A stretch of DNA of 27,639 nt from an uncultured Collinsella sp. (GCA_900552995.1 USBX01000003.1:1-27639); one strand, 5' to 3'; positions 7,284-14,484 are shown, counted from the first letter of the stretch. Program-made: numbers and translations. Notes: generated by a model not told the origin, from the sequence alone.

Positions 7284-8138
7284 ATGGGCAAGTACGTAAT
7301 CGTGGTCGAGTCTGGGTCGGATGTGACGCCGGAGCTCTGCGAGCGCTACGGCATCGTGCGCGTGCCCATGCATGTCACGATTGGTGACGAGACCGTCGAG
7401 GACGGCTCGATCGATCCGCTCGAGATTTATTCGCGCTGCAATGAGTTTGGCGTGATGCCCAAGACCAGTGGCTGCGCGCCTGCGGATTTTGCTCACGTGT
7501 ACGACCGCATTCACGCTGAGCAGCCCGACGCGACTATTTTGCATCTTGCATATTCCGAGGCCACGACCTGTTCGCATCAGTCCTCAAAGATTGCGGCCCA
7601 GGGGCGCGACTACGTGTTCTCCATGGACACGCGCTTTGTCTCGGTAGGCCAGTCGCTTGTTGTCGTCGAGACCGCCAAATACATCGAGGCTCACCCCGAT
7701 GCCACCGTCGACGAGATCTTTGCATTTACGAACTCCGTCATGGACCGTGTGCTGCTGGGCTTTGTTCCTACCGACCTAGCCTTTCTTAAGGCGGGCGGTC
7801 GTCTGTCCAACGTCGCGTTCCTTGGCGCCCACCTGCTCAAGATTAAGCCCTGCATTGAGGTAACGGGCGGTAAGTTTGTGGCGACCAAGAAGTTCCGCGG
7901 CTCTATGCTCAAGTGCGCCCGTGCCTTTATTGACCACATGGTTGCCAAGGGCGAGATTGACTACTCGCACATTGGCCTGGCGTATTCGGTAGGTCTTTCC
8001 GAGGAGCTGCGCGACGACATGGAAGTCTATGCGCACGACCTGGGCTTTAAGGACATTACCTGGACTCAGGTCGGCGGCGTCATCTCGAGCCATTGCGGCC
8101 CGACCGCCTTCGGCGCGGTGCTTACGCTTAAGGCGTAA
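7284..8138 (+). CDS. degV: DegV family fatty-acid-binding protein
   Basis: The 284-residue protein has the DegV fold of FakB-type proteins, which hold a fatty acid for phosphorylation by FakA and entry into phospholipids. Seen: N-terminal VIVVESGSDVT (family form xDSxxD), KTSGCAPADF, the SEATTCSHQS loop, DTRFVSVGQSLVV, LKAGGRLS and C-terminal HCGPTAFGAVL. ATG 7284 gives the usual N-terminus; an in-frame ATG at 7260 adds eight residues and neither has a strong ribosome site. It stands alone between the sucrose operon and pflA and is followed by a strong terminator. The kinase partner is not in this window. Lipid specificity cannot be told from sequence. Confidence 0.9.
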   Translation: MGKYVIVVESGSDVTPELCERYGIVRVPMHVTIGDETVEDGSIDPLEIYSRCNEFGVMPKTSGCAPADFAHVYDRIHAEQPDATILHLAYSEATTCSHQSSKIAAQGRDYVFSMDTRFVSVGQSLVVVETAKYIEAHPDATVDEIFAFTNSVMDRVLLGFVPTDLAFLKAGGRLSNVAFLGAHLLKIKPCIEVTGGKFVATKKFRGSMLKCARAFIDHMVAKGEIDYSHIGLAYSVGLSEELRDDMEVYAHDLGFKDITWTQVGGVISSHCGPTAFGAVLTLKA

Positions 8139-8169
8139 GGCCTGGCGTCTATCGATATCTATTGCCTCG

Positions 8170-8206
8170 GCGGCGGGTGGGTTGTGACAACCTTCCCGCC
8201 GCTTTT
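8170..8206 (+). terminator. Intrinsic terminator after degV
   Basis: GCGGCGGG pairs with CCCGCCGC, with an inner GGTTGT/ACAACC stem, followed directly by TTTT. It lies 31 nt after the degV stop. Confidence 0.85.
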
Positions 8207-8246
8207 GTGTGGGGCCAAATAGAACAACCCAATTGACCACTAAACC

Positions 8247-8275
8247 GTTTCACCATCATGCGTATGGGCTAGAAT
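8247..8275 (+). promoter_or_regulatory. Possible pflA promoter
   Basis: A -10 TAGAAT (8270-8275) has GTTTCA 17 bp upstream as a weak -35. It is placed after the degV terminator and about 50 nt before the pflA start. Tentative. Confidence 0.3.
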
Positions 8276-8324
8276 GGCTCTGGCATTTATGTAACTAAAA
8301 CCAATGAGAGGCAAGGTAGCGGGA

Positions 8325-9143
8325 ATGGCTGAGATGACGCTCGAGGGTGTGGACGCTCGTCCCGAGGACTCCGCGTTTGCCCTGGGCCGCGTACATTCGA
8401 TTGAAACGATGGGTACGGTCGACGGACCCGGCATCCGCTTCGTAGTGTTTGTCCAAGGCTGTCCCATGCGCTGCGCGTATTGCCACAATCCCGATACCTG
8501 GTCTGTTAACGGCGGCACCATGGTGACCGTCGAGCACCTGATGGACGAGTTCCAGAGCAACCATGAGTTCTATCGCAGCGGCGGCATTACGGTTTCGGGT
8601 GGCGAGCCGCTCCTACAGCCTGAGTTTTTGGCCGACCTGTTCCGTGCAATGCACAACAACTCCGATGGCCGCGTGCATACCTGCTTGGACAGCTGCGGCT
8701 ATGCGTTCGATCCCAACCACCCCGAGAAGTTCGATGCCGTTCTCAACGAGACCGACATGGTGCTGCTCGACATCAAGCATGCCGATCCGGCTGAGCATAA
8801 AAAGCTGACCGGTTGTGATCCCGCACGCATCCTGGCGTTTGGCGATGAGCTTGCACGTCGCAAGATCAAGGTCGTTATCCGCCACGTGGTGGTGCCGGGC
8901 ATTACCGACACGGTGGAGGAGTGCGAGAAGCTCGGTCGCCTCATCGCTCCATGGCACAACGTGGTGGGCCTGGAAATGCTGCCGTATCACACGATGGGTG
9001 TCGTCAAGTACGAGCAACTGGGCATTCCCTATAAGCTCGAGGGCGTGCCCCAGATGGATACCGCGCGTATGCCCGAGCTGCGCAATGCCGTTATGGCCGG
9101 CATGAAAGAGCGCCGTGCGGAGCTAAAAAACGCCATCGGCTAG
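8325..9143 (+). CDS. pflA: Pyruvate formate-lyase activating enzyme (radical SAM)
   Basis: The 272-residue radical SAM enzyme makes a 5'-deoxyadenosyl radical and draws the hydrogen from the glycine of pyruvate formate-lyase. The 4Fe-4S motif CPMRCAYC has Cys46, Cys50 and Cys53 (CxxxCxxC), followed by HNPDTW as in E. coli PflA. GTVDGPGIRFVVFVQGC precedes it; SGGEPLLQ and VRHVVVPGITD follow. ATG 8325 is chosen because AAGG lies 8 nt upstream; the in-frame ATG at 8304 has no ribosome site. Its target is expected to be the separate radical subunit at 836-1087 docked on the core. In many genomes pflA is next to pflB; here the sucrose locus and degV lie between them. Confidence 0.94.
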   Translation: MAEMTLEGVDARPEDSAFALGRVHSIETMGTVDGPGIRFVVFVQGCPMRCAYCHNPDTWSVNGGTMVTVEHLMDEFQSNHEFYRSGGITVSGGEPLLQPEFLADLFRAMHNNSDGRVHTCLDSCGYAFDPNHPEKFDAVLNETDMVLLDIKHADPAEHKKLTGCDPARILAFGDELARRKIKVVIRHVVVPGITDTVEECEKLGRLIAPWHNVVGLEMLPYHTMGVVKYEQLGIPYKLEGVPQMDTARMPELRNAVMAGMKERRAELKNAIG

Positions 9144-9144
9144 C

Positions 9145-9177
9145 GGCACTCATTGGGGACAGACTTAAATGAGTGCC
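9145..9177 (+). repeat. GGGACAG-loop hairpin, copy 1
   Basis: Ten-bp arms GGCACTCATT and AATGAGTGCC enclose a 13-nt loop GGGGACAGACTTA. It starts one base after the pflA stop. Copies 2 and 3 (23107-23146 and 25488-25527) have different stems but the same loop length and pattern (RGGGACAGRYTTA). Resembles repeats found with REP-associated or IS200-like transposases; no transposase is in this window. Confidence 0.65.
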
Positions 9178-9190
9178 CCCGGGCACCTAG

Positions 9191-9682
9191 TTGATTGCTA
9201 AAGAGCCCCGTCCCGTCGTCAACTCGGACAACGATTCGTTTATCGCGTTACGTGCGGCGTTTGACCATGATGGCTATGAGGATTGGATTGCCAATCTGGG
9301 TGTTGATGACGAAACGGCACTGGATCCGATGAGTGATTTTCCGACCTACTGCCCGCGCACTTCTGCCAGGTTATGGCGCGAGATGAGCGAGTATCTGAGC
9401 ACGGATACCGAGACTTCACAGTGGTTGTCGGGCCTTCTGGCATCAACATCGCGATCGTTTATGCGCGATGGCATTGCGGACGAGCGGGTTTTGGTGCGCA
9501 ACAAGGCAGGCTGGATTAGCGAGGATGGTTACTATTCGACATGCGATGCGGGCCTTATCGACATCGATGGCCGTACCTATGTCATGAGCGTCATGACATC
9601 GATGCCGTGGAGCGACCGCTCGAGCGAGGTTACGGCCGCGATTGCAAAGGCTCTGTTTGATACGCGAGCTGCACTGGCTTAG
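9191..9682 (+). pseudogene. C-terminal fragment of a class A beta-lactamase-fold serine hydrolase
   Basis: The 163-residue frame opens at a TTG. Near its start is NSDNDSFIALRAAF, matching the SDN motif and next helix of class A beta-lactamase-like hydrolases. Near the end come NKAGWIS (KxG motif) and DAGLIDIDGRTYVMSVMT, the last strands of that fold. The N-terminal part with the catalytic SxxK serine is absent: pflA ends 47 nt earlier and a repeat hairpin fills the gap. It therefore looks like the 3' remnant of a gene of roughly 300 codons cut by a deletion or rearrangement. No ribosome site is seen. Alternatively a short non-catalytic protein is made from TTG 9191, which seems less likely. 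Confidence 0.55.
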
Positions 9683-9760
9683 CGTGTTCGTTTGGCGAGG
9701 TCAAACAAAATGCTGGTACCATACCGTGGTTGAGAATTTCGTATAGGTTTGGGGAATGGT

Positions 9761-10501
9761 ATGGCTACCATCGCGATTATCGGTGCGCTCGAAAAAGAGA
9801 TCATGCAGATTAAGGAAGAGCTGAGCGACGTTTGCGAGGCGCGGGAGGCAGGCTTGACCGTTGTGAGCGGTGAGCTCGACGGTCTGACAGTTGTCGCCAC
9901 AACGGCGGGCATGGGCACGGTGAACGCCGCCGCTGCAACACAGCACCTCATTAGCAAGTATGCTCCGCAGGCTGTTGTGTTTTCGGGCATTGCGGGCGGT
10001 TTGAACCCCAAGCTCCATATCGACGACGTGGTCATTGGCAAACGCCTACGCTATCTGGATACCGATACCGCGCTTATCGCCGAGTCCGCACCGGGGCTCG
10101 AGGAGTTTGGCTCGACACCCGCGCTGGTCGATATTGCCGTCGACGTGCTTGCTGAGCGTGGGTTTGTTGATGCTTCGACAAATGCAGCCGCTTCGAACGA
10201 GGGAGCCAAACAATTCCTGGTCGGCACGATTGCCACGGGTAACCGCTTTGTGACGGGCGCCACCATGCGCAACGACGCTATCGAGGCGACGCATGCCGAT
10301 TGTGTCGGCATGGAGGGCGCGGCAATTGCCCATGTCGCAACCAAAAATGGTGTCGATTGCCTGGTGTTGCGCGCTATCAGTGATAATTGTGACGAGGCGT
10401 ACGATGCAATTTGCGAGCGCGAGTTCGATCTGTTCGAGTACGCACGTGTCGCAAGTGACATCACGCTCGATATCGTCCGCCGCATTGCCGCTGCGCAATA
10501 G
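9761..10501 (+). CDS. mtnN: 5'-methylthioadenosine/S-adenosylhomocysteine nucleosidase
   Basis: The enzyme cleaves adenine from methylthioadenosine, S-adenosylhomocysteine and 5'-deoxyadenosine. The last is the by-product of radical SAM enzymes such as PflA, so clearance may help them. The 246 residues have the MTAN fold: IIGALEKEI with Glu11, GTVNAAAATQHLI, FSGIAGGLNP, the nucleoside-binding MEGAAIAHVA (Met184-Glu185) and RAISDNCD with catalytic Asp near 208. ATG 9761 is chosen over an in-frame TTG at 9749; the ribosome site is a modest GGGG. It stands 39 nt before ysxC, same strand, possibly cotranscribed. Confidence 0.93.
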   Translation: MATIAIIGALEKEIMQIKEELSDVCEAREAGLTVVSGELDGLTVVATTAGMGTVNAAAATQHLISKYAPQAVVFSGIAGGLNPKLHIDDVVIGKRLRYLDTDTALIAESAPGLEEFGSTPALVDIAVDVLAERGFVDASTNAAASNEGAKQFLVGTIATGNRFVTGATMRNDAIEATHADCVGMEGAAIAHVATKNGVDCLVLRAISDNCDEAYDAICEREFDLFEYARVASDITLDIVRRIAAAQ

Positions 10502-10539
10502 CGCGTCTATTTGTAAGAACCTACGACCAAGGAGTGTCC

Positions 10540-11130
10540 ATGGCCGATTCCATTAACTACCAGCTTGCCAAGTTCGTCGCCAGCTACGGCAAGGTTTCGC
10601 AGATTCCCGAGTCCACCTGCCCCGAGGTGAGCTTTGTCGGCCGCTCCAACGTGGGCAAGTCGTCGATTATGAACAAGCTCTTTGGCCGCAAGAACCTGGT
10701 CAAGGTTTCCAGCACGCCGGGCAAGACGAGCAACATCAACTTCTTCGAGGCCGATGACGTACATTTTGTCGACCTGCCGGGCTACGGTTTCGCCCGTCGT
10801 TCCAAGGCCGAGCGCGACCGTTGGGCAGAGCTCATCGGCGACTTCTTCGACTCCGAGCGCAGCTTTAACTTGGTCGTGTCGCTGGTGGATATCCGTCACG
10901 ATCCCAGTAAGCTCGATCACGACATGATCGACTACCTGCAGGGCAACGAGTTCAACTTTATCGTCTGCCTCACCAAGGCCGACAAGCTCAGCCGCACCCA
11001 GCAGGCGCGCCAGGCGGCAGCCATCAAAAAGCAGCTCAACGTCCCGGCCGAGAACGTGATCATCACAAGCTCCCAGACCGGTACCGGCATCGACGAACTC
11101 AAAAAGCGCATCGCCGAGGCCTGTCTCTAA
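10540..11130 (+). CDS. ysxC: Ribosome-biogenesis GTPase YsxC/EngB
   Basis: A small (196-residue) GTPase needed for large-ribosomal-subunit assembly. Motifs in order: G1 GRSNVGKSS (about 34-42), switch I G2 TPGKTSNINFF, G3 DLPGYGFARR, G4 TKADK and G5 TSSQTGTGI. These are the full set for the EngB family and the length is typical. ATG 10540 has AAGGAG five nt upstream; a GTG at 10534 lies within that site and is rejected. It is the last ordinary chromosomal gene before the accessory island beginning about 11131. Confidence 0.95.
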   Translation: MADSINYQLAKFVASYGKVSQIPESTCPEVSFVGRSNVGKSSIMNKLFGRKNLVKVSSTPGKTSNINFFEADDVHFVDLPGYGFARRSKAERDRWAELIGDFFDSERSFNLVVSLVDIRHDPSKLDHDMIDYLQGNEFNFIVCLTKADKLSRTQQARQAAAIKKQLNVPAENVIITSSQTGTGIDELKKRIAEACL

Positions 11131-11161
11131 TCGAGCTACAACCCCTCAAAAGCTCTCATCT

Positions 11162-11208
11162 ATATCACCTCAGTGATAGTTATTGGTAAACTATCACTGA
11201 GGTGATAT
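11162..11208 (+). promoter_or_regulatory. Double operator palindrome of the DUF3990/XRE operon
   Basis: Two perfect 20-bp arms (11162-11181 and 11189-11208) flank a 7-nt spacer. Each arm is itself a palindrome of form TATCAC-N4-GTGATA (11163-11178 and 11192-11207), so two dyad sites lie 29 bp apart, about three helical turns. This fits two dimers of the XRE-type protein encoded downstream. TTGGTA (11183-11188) and TATTTT (11206-11211) could be a 17-bp-spaced promoter, though that gives a very short leader. Confidence 0.75.
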
Positions 11209-11223
11209 TTTTTGGAGGTCGCT

Positions 11224-11907
11224 ATGGAGCTATGGCACGGGTCGGAGGTTGTCGTCGAGCATCCATCGTTGGACAAATGTAGGCAATTCAATGACTATGG
11301 GCGCGGGTTTTATTGCACGCCTCATGAGGAAATGGCAATGGAGTGGGCATGCCGGACCGAGTCCGATGGTATCGCGAATCGATATGAACTCGATATGGAT
11401 GGTCTCGCGGTCTTGGATTTGGAGTCCGGGGAGTTTTCAATTCTTAATTGGCTTGCGATTTTGGCCGACAACCGGGAGTTTAATGTCTCGACGCCGCTGG
11501 CACGCGAAGGACTTCGCTATCTACTGGATAACTGCCTGATTGATATTTCTCCCTATGACGTTATTCGAGGTTATCGCGCCGACGATTCCTACTTTTCGTT
11601 TGCAAGACAGTTCGTTAACGGCATGATTTCGCTCAGGCAACTTCAACTCATTATGCGTTTGGGCGATTTGGGCATCCAATACGCTCTTATGAGTGAGCGC
11701 GCGTTCTCGGCGATCAGGTTCTGCGATTGGAAGCAGGCCTCGGGAGCTGAGTTTTATCCCAAACGATTTGAGCGAGAACAGAACGCTCGACGCAAGTATC
11801 TGGATATGGTAAACGGATTTGACACCGAGGGTGTCGACATAAGGGATTTGATGGCAAGGAGGGTTGATTTAAATGATCCAAGAATTAACGGATTGTGGGC
11901 CGAGTAG
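11224..11907 (+). CDS. DUF3990 protein, candidate ADP-ribosyltransferase-like toxin
   Basis: The 227-residue protein starts MELWHGSEVVVEHP and continues NDYGRGFYCTPHEEMAMEWACR, the pattern I recognise as DUF3990. That family is, to my recollection, placed with ADP-ribosyltransferase-like folds: a His in LWHGS and a Tyr in GRGFYCT would match the H-Y part of the H-Y-E triad. ATG 11224 has GGAGG five nt upstream. No signal peptide or membrane segment is seen, so action is cytoplasmic. The stop overlaps the next gene by 35 nt, and a large palindromic operator lies directly upstream; both are typical of a toxin-antitoxin operon. Toxicity, target and NAD use are inference. Base composition is more AT-rich than the flanking housekeeping genes. 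Confidence 0.75.
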   Translation: MELWHGSEVVVEHPSLDKCRQFNDYGRGFYCTPHEEMAMEWACRTESDGIANRYELDMDGLAVLDLESGEFSILNWLAILADNREFNVSTPLAREGLRYLLDNCLIDISPYDVIRGYRADDSYFSFARQFVNGMISLRQLQLIMRLGDLGIQYALMSERAFSAIRFCDWKQASGAEFYPKRFEREQNARRKYLDMVNGFDTEGVDIRDLMARRVDLNDPRINGLWAE

Positions 11908-12571
11908 GACATATCCCGTCTATTACCTCGAGGACGCAATGAACAACCTCGGCGACTGCTTTGACTATGCCGTCAACGACTATGGAGCAGAAGGATCAGA
12001 AGTCGCTGAACTCTTTTGTTTGAGCGGCGTGGCTCGTGAGTTTGAACGTGGGAACGCATGGGTCGTATCGGGAAAATCGGGCGTCGAGCTATTCGCGCTT
12101 ATTGCCGAAAGGTCCGGTTACCAAGCAGGGTCGATGCCGGATCGTACCTATCGATTTGAGAAAACACCGGAATACTGGACGGGCTGGATATTGGCGTATC
12201 TACAGTGGCGCCTGGGAGAGTCTTTTGAAGACCTGCTGCATGTCGCTCCGTTTGATGTGCTGCGCAGTTTGTACTATCCCTGGCACGAAGCCTCGGAGGA
12301 ACGCGTGGCGCGTCTTATTTGCGACATGGCGAAGAAAACACCTCGTCAAACCAAACTGGCGCTAGCAAGAAAGCGGCTCAAGAGAACCCAACAAGACCTG
12401 GCATACGAATCGGGCGTATCACTCCGCTCAATCCAAATGTACGAACAGCGCCAGAGAAGCATCAACGAAGCCTCGGTAACAACCGTAAGGGATATAGCAA
12501 AAGCCCTACACTGCAACATCGAAGACCTCCTAGAACCAGTCTTCGAATACAAAGAAACCAGCGCAGCCTAA
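11873..12571 (+). CDS. XRE-type regulator with N-terminal partner domain, candidate antitoxin
   Basis: The 232-residue protein has two parts. Residues about 1-150 form an unnamed domain (YYLEDAMNNLGDCFDYAVND, then SGVAREFERGNAWVVSGKSGVELF) that I have seen only beside DUF3990-like genes. Residues about 160-225 form a Cro/C1-type helix-turn-helix: LARKRLKRTQQDLAYESGVSLRSIQMYEQRQ. ATG 11873 has AAGGAGGG ten nt upstream inside the end of the DUF3990 gene, so the two are translationally linked. Probable roles are neutralising the DUF3990 protein through the N-terminal domain and repressing the operon through the HTH at 11162-11208. A terminator follows at 12690. The HTH is certain; antitoxin activity is inference. 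Confidence 0.72.
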   Translation: MIQELTDCGPSRTYPVYYLEDAMNNLGDCFDYAVNDYGAEGSEVAELFCLSGVAREFERGNAWVVSGKSGVELFALIAERSGYQAGSMPDRTYRFEKTPEYWTGWILAYLQWRLGESFEDLLHVAPFDVLRSLYYPWHEASEERVARLICDMAKKTPRQTKLALARKRLKRTQQDLAYESGVSLRSIQMYEQRQRSINEASVTTVRDIAKALHCNIEDLLEPVFEYKETSAA

Positions 12572-12689
12572 AAGAGATGCTGGCCGCTGATTGCTCAAGT
12601 TGCAGCTCGAGCAATTTGAGCAGCGAAGCCGGCTGCCTAGTGGGGGCATGCGGGCCTTCTAGGTATCAAAATCCGCCTACGTATTGAAA

Positions 12690-12727
12690 TGCCCTGCCAA
12701 GCTAAAGTGCTCGGCGGGGCAATTTTC
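12690..12727 (+). terminator. Intrinsic terminator downstream of the XRE gene
   Basis: TGCCCTGCC (12690-12698) pairs with GGCGGGGCA (12713-12721), nine pairs with one G-T, followed by ATTTTC. It lies 118 nt after the XRE stop. Confidence 0.6.
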
Positions 12728-12803
12728 GATTGACGATGCTGCCAGGGGTTGAGTTTTAACATGTCGCGAGTAAGAGGCGTCTGAATTTAGTAATCAAAGA
12801 TAA

Positions 12804-13583
12804 TTATTCAATTCGAGCGCTTAGCCAGTACTCTCCATTCGAAGCTACGATTGCGTACGTAATTCCATTTTTGACAGTTGGCGTATCTACGCAGGCAGCA
12901 CCAACTTCCTTGGCGTCTGAAAACGAAAGTGTTGGATCGATTGCTTGTATAGTTGCCAATGCTGTCGCCGCGGCATAGTCGGAGTTTTCGAAGTACATGA
13001 CTATGTTTTTGAAGCAGTTTTCGGATCCAAGATAGCTGAGTAGCACCGGGTTACTCGAGTCCGAAAAGAAGCCTCCAATACCGGCAATCTTTGAACCGTT
13101 TTTGATCTGAAGTTCGAGTCCCATGCCGCTATCATCTAGTTCGTAATCCGCATTCATGCTGCTGCAATTGGGGATATCGGAGAATTCCTCGTTAAGTCGA
13201 TCAATAAAGCCTTCAGGTGAAATTGAAAACTTTCCGTCGCCAAGAAAAGATGTGATTTCATTCTCGTTGCGGGTGTCAACGACCTCTCCGCATCTCTCGC
13301 ATTCTCGTATTTCCTTCGAAGTGGCATCTACGTAGTCGACTTCTTTGGTCCACGAGCCCGGTTGGTGTTCGAGTGGCTCCCCTTTCGTTTCGCCGCAACG
13401 CTGGCAGGTCTTCGGTGTCGTACAAGTTGCTTCTTCCCATTCGTGCCCGAGAGGTTCTCCCTCGGTTTTGCCGCAACTTTTGCATACACGAGGGCTAGTG
13501 CAGGTTGCATTGGCCCATAGTTTGTGACTACAAAACAATTGAGGAAACAGCATGGGCAAACTGAAGATGATGACAACTGCCAC
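12804..13583 (-). CDS. Membrane-anchored cysteine-ribbon protein, C-terminal open segment of an interrupted gene
   Basis: The open segment starts at a GTG inside a hydrophobic stretch (AVVIIFSLPMLFPQLF) and carries two copies of a CxxC ribbon repeat (ATCTSPRVCKSCGKTEGEPLGHEW, then ATCTTPKTCQRCGETKGEPLEHQ) plus a third CxxC (CERCGEVV). A C-terminal domain of about 150 residues follows, not recognised. Such repeats occur in surface proteins of gut bacteria and may bind metal. GTG 13583 has no ribosome site. The same frame continues upstream without frameshift: one TAA (13620-13622) separates it from the 65-codon open segment at 13620-13817. The missing link codons (NKKRAAIAAAV) supply the positive charges and start of the membrane helix. 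One gene broken by a nonsense codon is the best reading. Confidence 0.65.
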   Translation of the reverse strand: MAVVIIFSLPMLFPQLFCSHKLWANATCTSPRVCKSCGKTEGEPLGHEWEEATCTTPKTCQRCGETKGEPLEHQPGSWTKEVDYVDATSKEIRECERCGEVVDTRNENEITSFLGDGKFSISPEGFIDRLNEEFSDIPNCSSMNADYELDDSGMGLELQIKNGSKIAGIGGFFSDSSNPVLLSYLGSENCFKNIVMYFENSDYAAATALATIQAIDPTLSFSDAKEVGAACVDTPTVKNGITYAIVASNGEYWLSARIE

Positions 13584-13619
13584 GGCAGCTGCGATTGCCG
13601 CTCGTTTTTTATTGCCTAA

Positions 13620-13817
13620 TTAATGAATGGCCCGCGTTAGAAGTGAGTCGTTTTCTTCATTTTTGCGTGCGCCGTCATCTTCGTTTGATGGCGGAATTTC
13701 AGAGGAGGGGGTGTCGCTAGCACCATCAGAAAACTGCTCGGCTTTGAAATCTGGCTTCCGCTCGTCGGACTCGTTGAGCGCCTTTTCCCCGTCGGGCTCC
13801 TTCATCTCGTCATTCAT
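13620..13817 (-). CDS. Acidic cytoplasmic N-terminal segment of the interrupted membrane protein
   Basis: This 65-residue segment is very acidic and low in hydrophobic residues (MNDEMKEPDGEKALNESDERK and onward), as expected for a disordered cytoplasmic tail. Its ATG has AAGGAG eleven nt upstream, a better start than anything in the downstream segment. It ends LLTRAIH then TAA, and the same frame goes straight on into the membrane helix of 12804-13583. I read it as the true 5' end of that gene. A separate small protein, or stop-codon readthrough, cannot be excluded. Confidence 0.5.
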   Translation of the reverse strand: MNDEMKEPDGEKALNESDERKPDFKAEQFSDGASDTPSSEIPPSNEDDGARKNEENDSLLTRAIH

Positions 13818-13890
13818 GTTTATCGAGGCTCCTTCCTAGCTATGAATCTGCGATGGGCATTTTTGATAAGCGGAATGGCTGGTGACATAA

Positions 13891-13913
13891 ATATATCCCA
13901 GTTTGGGATATAT
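13891..13913 (+). promoter_or_regulatory. Operator palindrome of the small XRE regulator
   Basis: Perfect arms ATATATCCCA and TGGGATATAT flank GTT. The site ends 4 nt before the XRE start codon and lies within the 100-nt divergent gap to the membrane-protein gene. A TTGATA (13863-13868) and CATAAA (13886-13891), 17 bp apart, could be the promoter. Confidence 0.65.
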
Positions 13914-13917
13914 CAAA

Positions 13918-14181
13918 ATGGAATATAGCGTAAACGGCATGAACGTTGATGCTAACAGGACATGCGGAAAATGCCTTTCCCAGATTCGTCGGGAGCAAGG
14001 TATCACTCAGGTTGAACTCGCAAAGAAACTGGGGGTACCTCAGTCGTTCATCTCAAAGGTCGAGACCGGGGAACACAGCCTTAGGATTTATGAGCAGTTT
14101 GTCTATGCGGATGCACTCGGAATTACTGTTGAGACGCTAGTACGTAAACTTGGGGCTGTTTTGAGTAGCGAAGATAATTAG
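13918..14181 (+). CDS. Small XRE-family (Cro/C1-type) transcriptional regulator
   Basis: This 87-residue protein is essentially one helix-turn-helix domain: LSQIRREQGITQVELAKKLGVPQSFISKVETGEHSLRIYEQFVYADALGIT (about residues 20-70). ATG 13918 is chosen; the alternative TTG at 13903 falls inside the operator. No ribosome site is visible, so it may be poorly translated or nearly leaderless. It is divergent from the interrupted cysteine-ribbon gene and may control both. Two cysteines (CGKC) precede the HTH, perhaps only by chance. Composition is AT-rich like the rest of the island. Confidence 0.82.
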   Translation: MEYSVNGMNVDANRTCGKCLSQIRREQGITQVELAKKLGVPQSFISKVETGEHSLRIYEQFVYADALGITVETLVRKLGAVLSSEDN

Positions 14182-14338
14182 ATGACGCCACGCATCGATC
14201 ATCAATTAGAAATTAAAACAGAGCTATTGGGCGAATGAGATGCTGGGAAGTGCGCCTTTATCAAATAGAAGCCAAATAATAGCCCGGCGACTTTCCGGAG
14301 CGTAGGTTCCTGTAGCCGCCGCCAGCGAAGTTAACGTA

Positions 14339-14463
14339 GGGGAGGCCAGGGGCTTTGCCCCCAAATCTTTCCGCAGGACGGCAGGACCCCCGCCGCACGA
14401 AGTGCGCAGCGGGGGTCCTGCCATGTCCGAGGACGATTTGGGGGCAAAGCCCCTGGTCTCCCC
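14339..14463 (-). repeat. Nested long hairpin, copy B
   Basis: Outer arms of 29 bp (14339-14367 with 14435-14463, one mismatch) and perfect 14-bp inner arms (14380-14393 with 14409-14422) surround a CGCAC-GAA-GTGCG tip. Read on the minus strand the internal loops are GTCCTCGGACAT and GTCCTGCGGAAA, as in copy A, while both stems differ in sequence. In that orientation it starts 21 nt after the thrB stop. It occupies much of the gene-free stretch 14182-14484, where I see nothing else. Confidence 0.85.
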
Positions 14464-14484
14464 GGCGGGTATACGGGACGGCGA

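Noticed and set aside
12319..12687. 122-codon plus-strand frame overlapping the XRE gene
   Set aside because: It overlaps the helix-turn-helix coding region in another frame and shows no motif.
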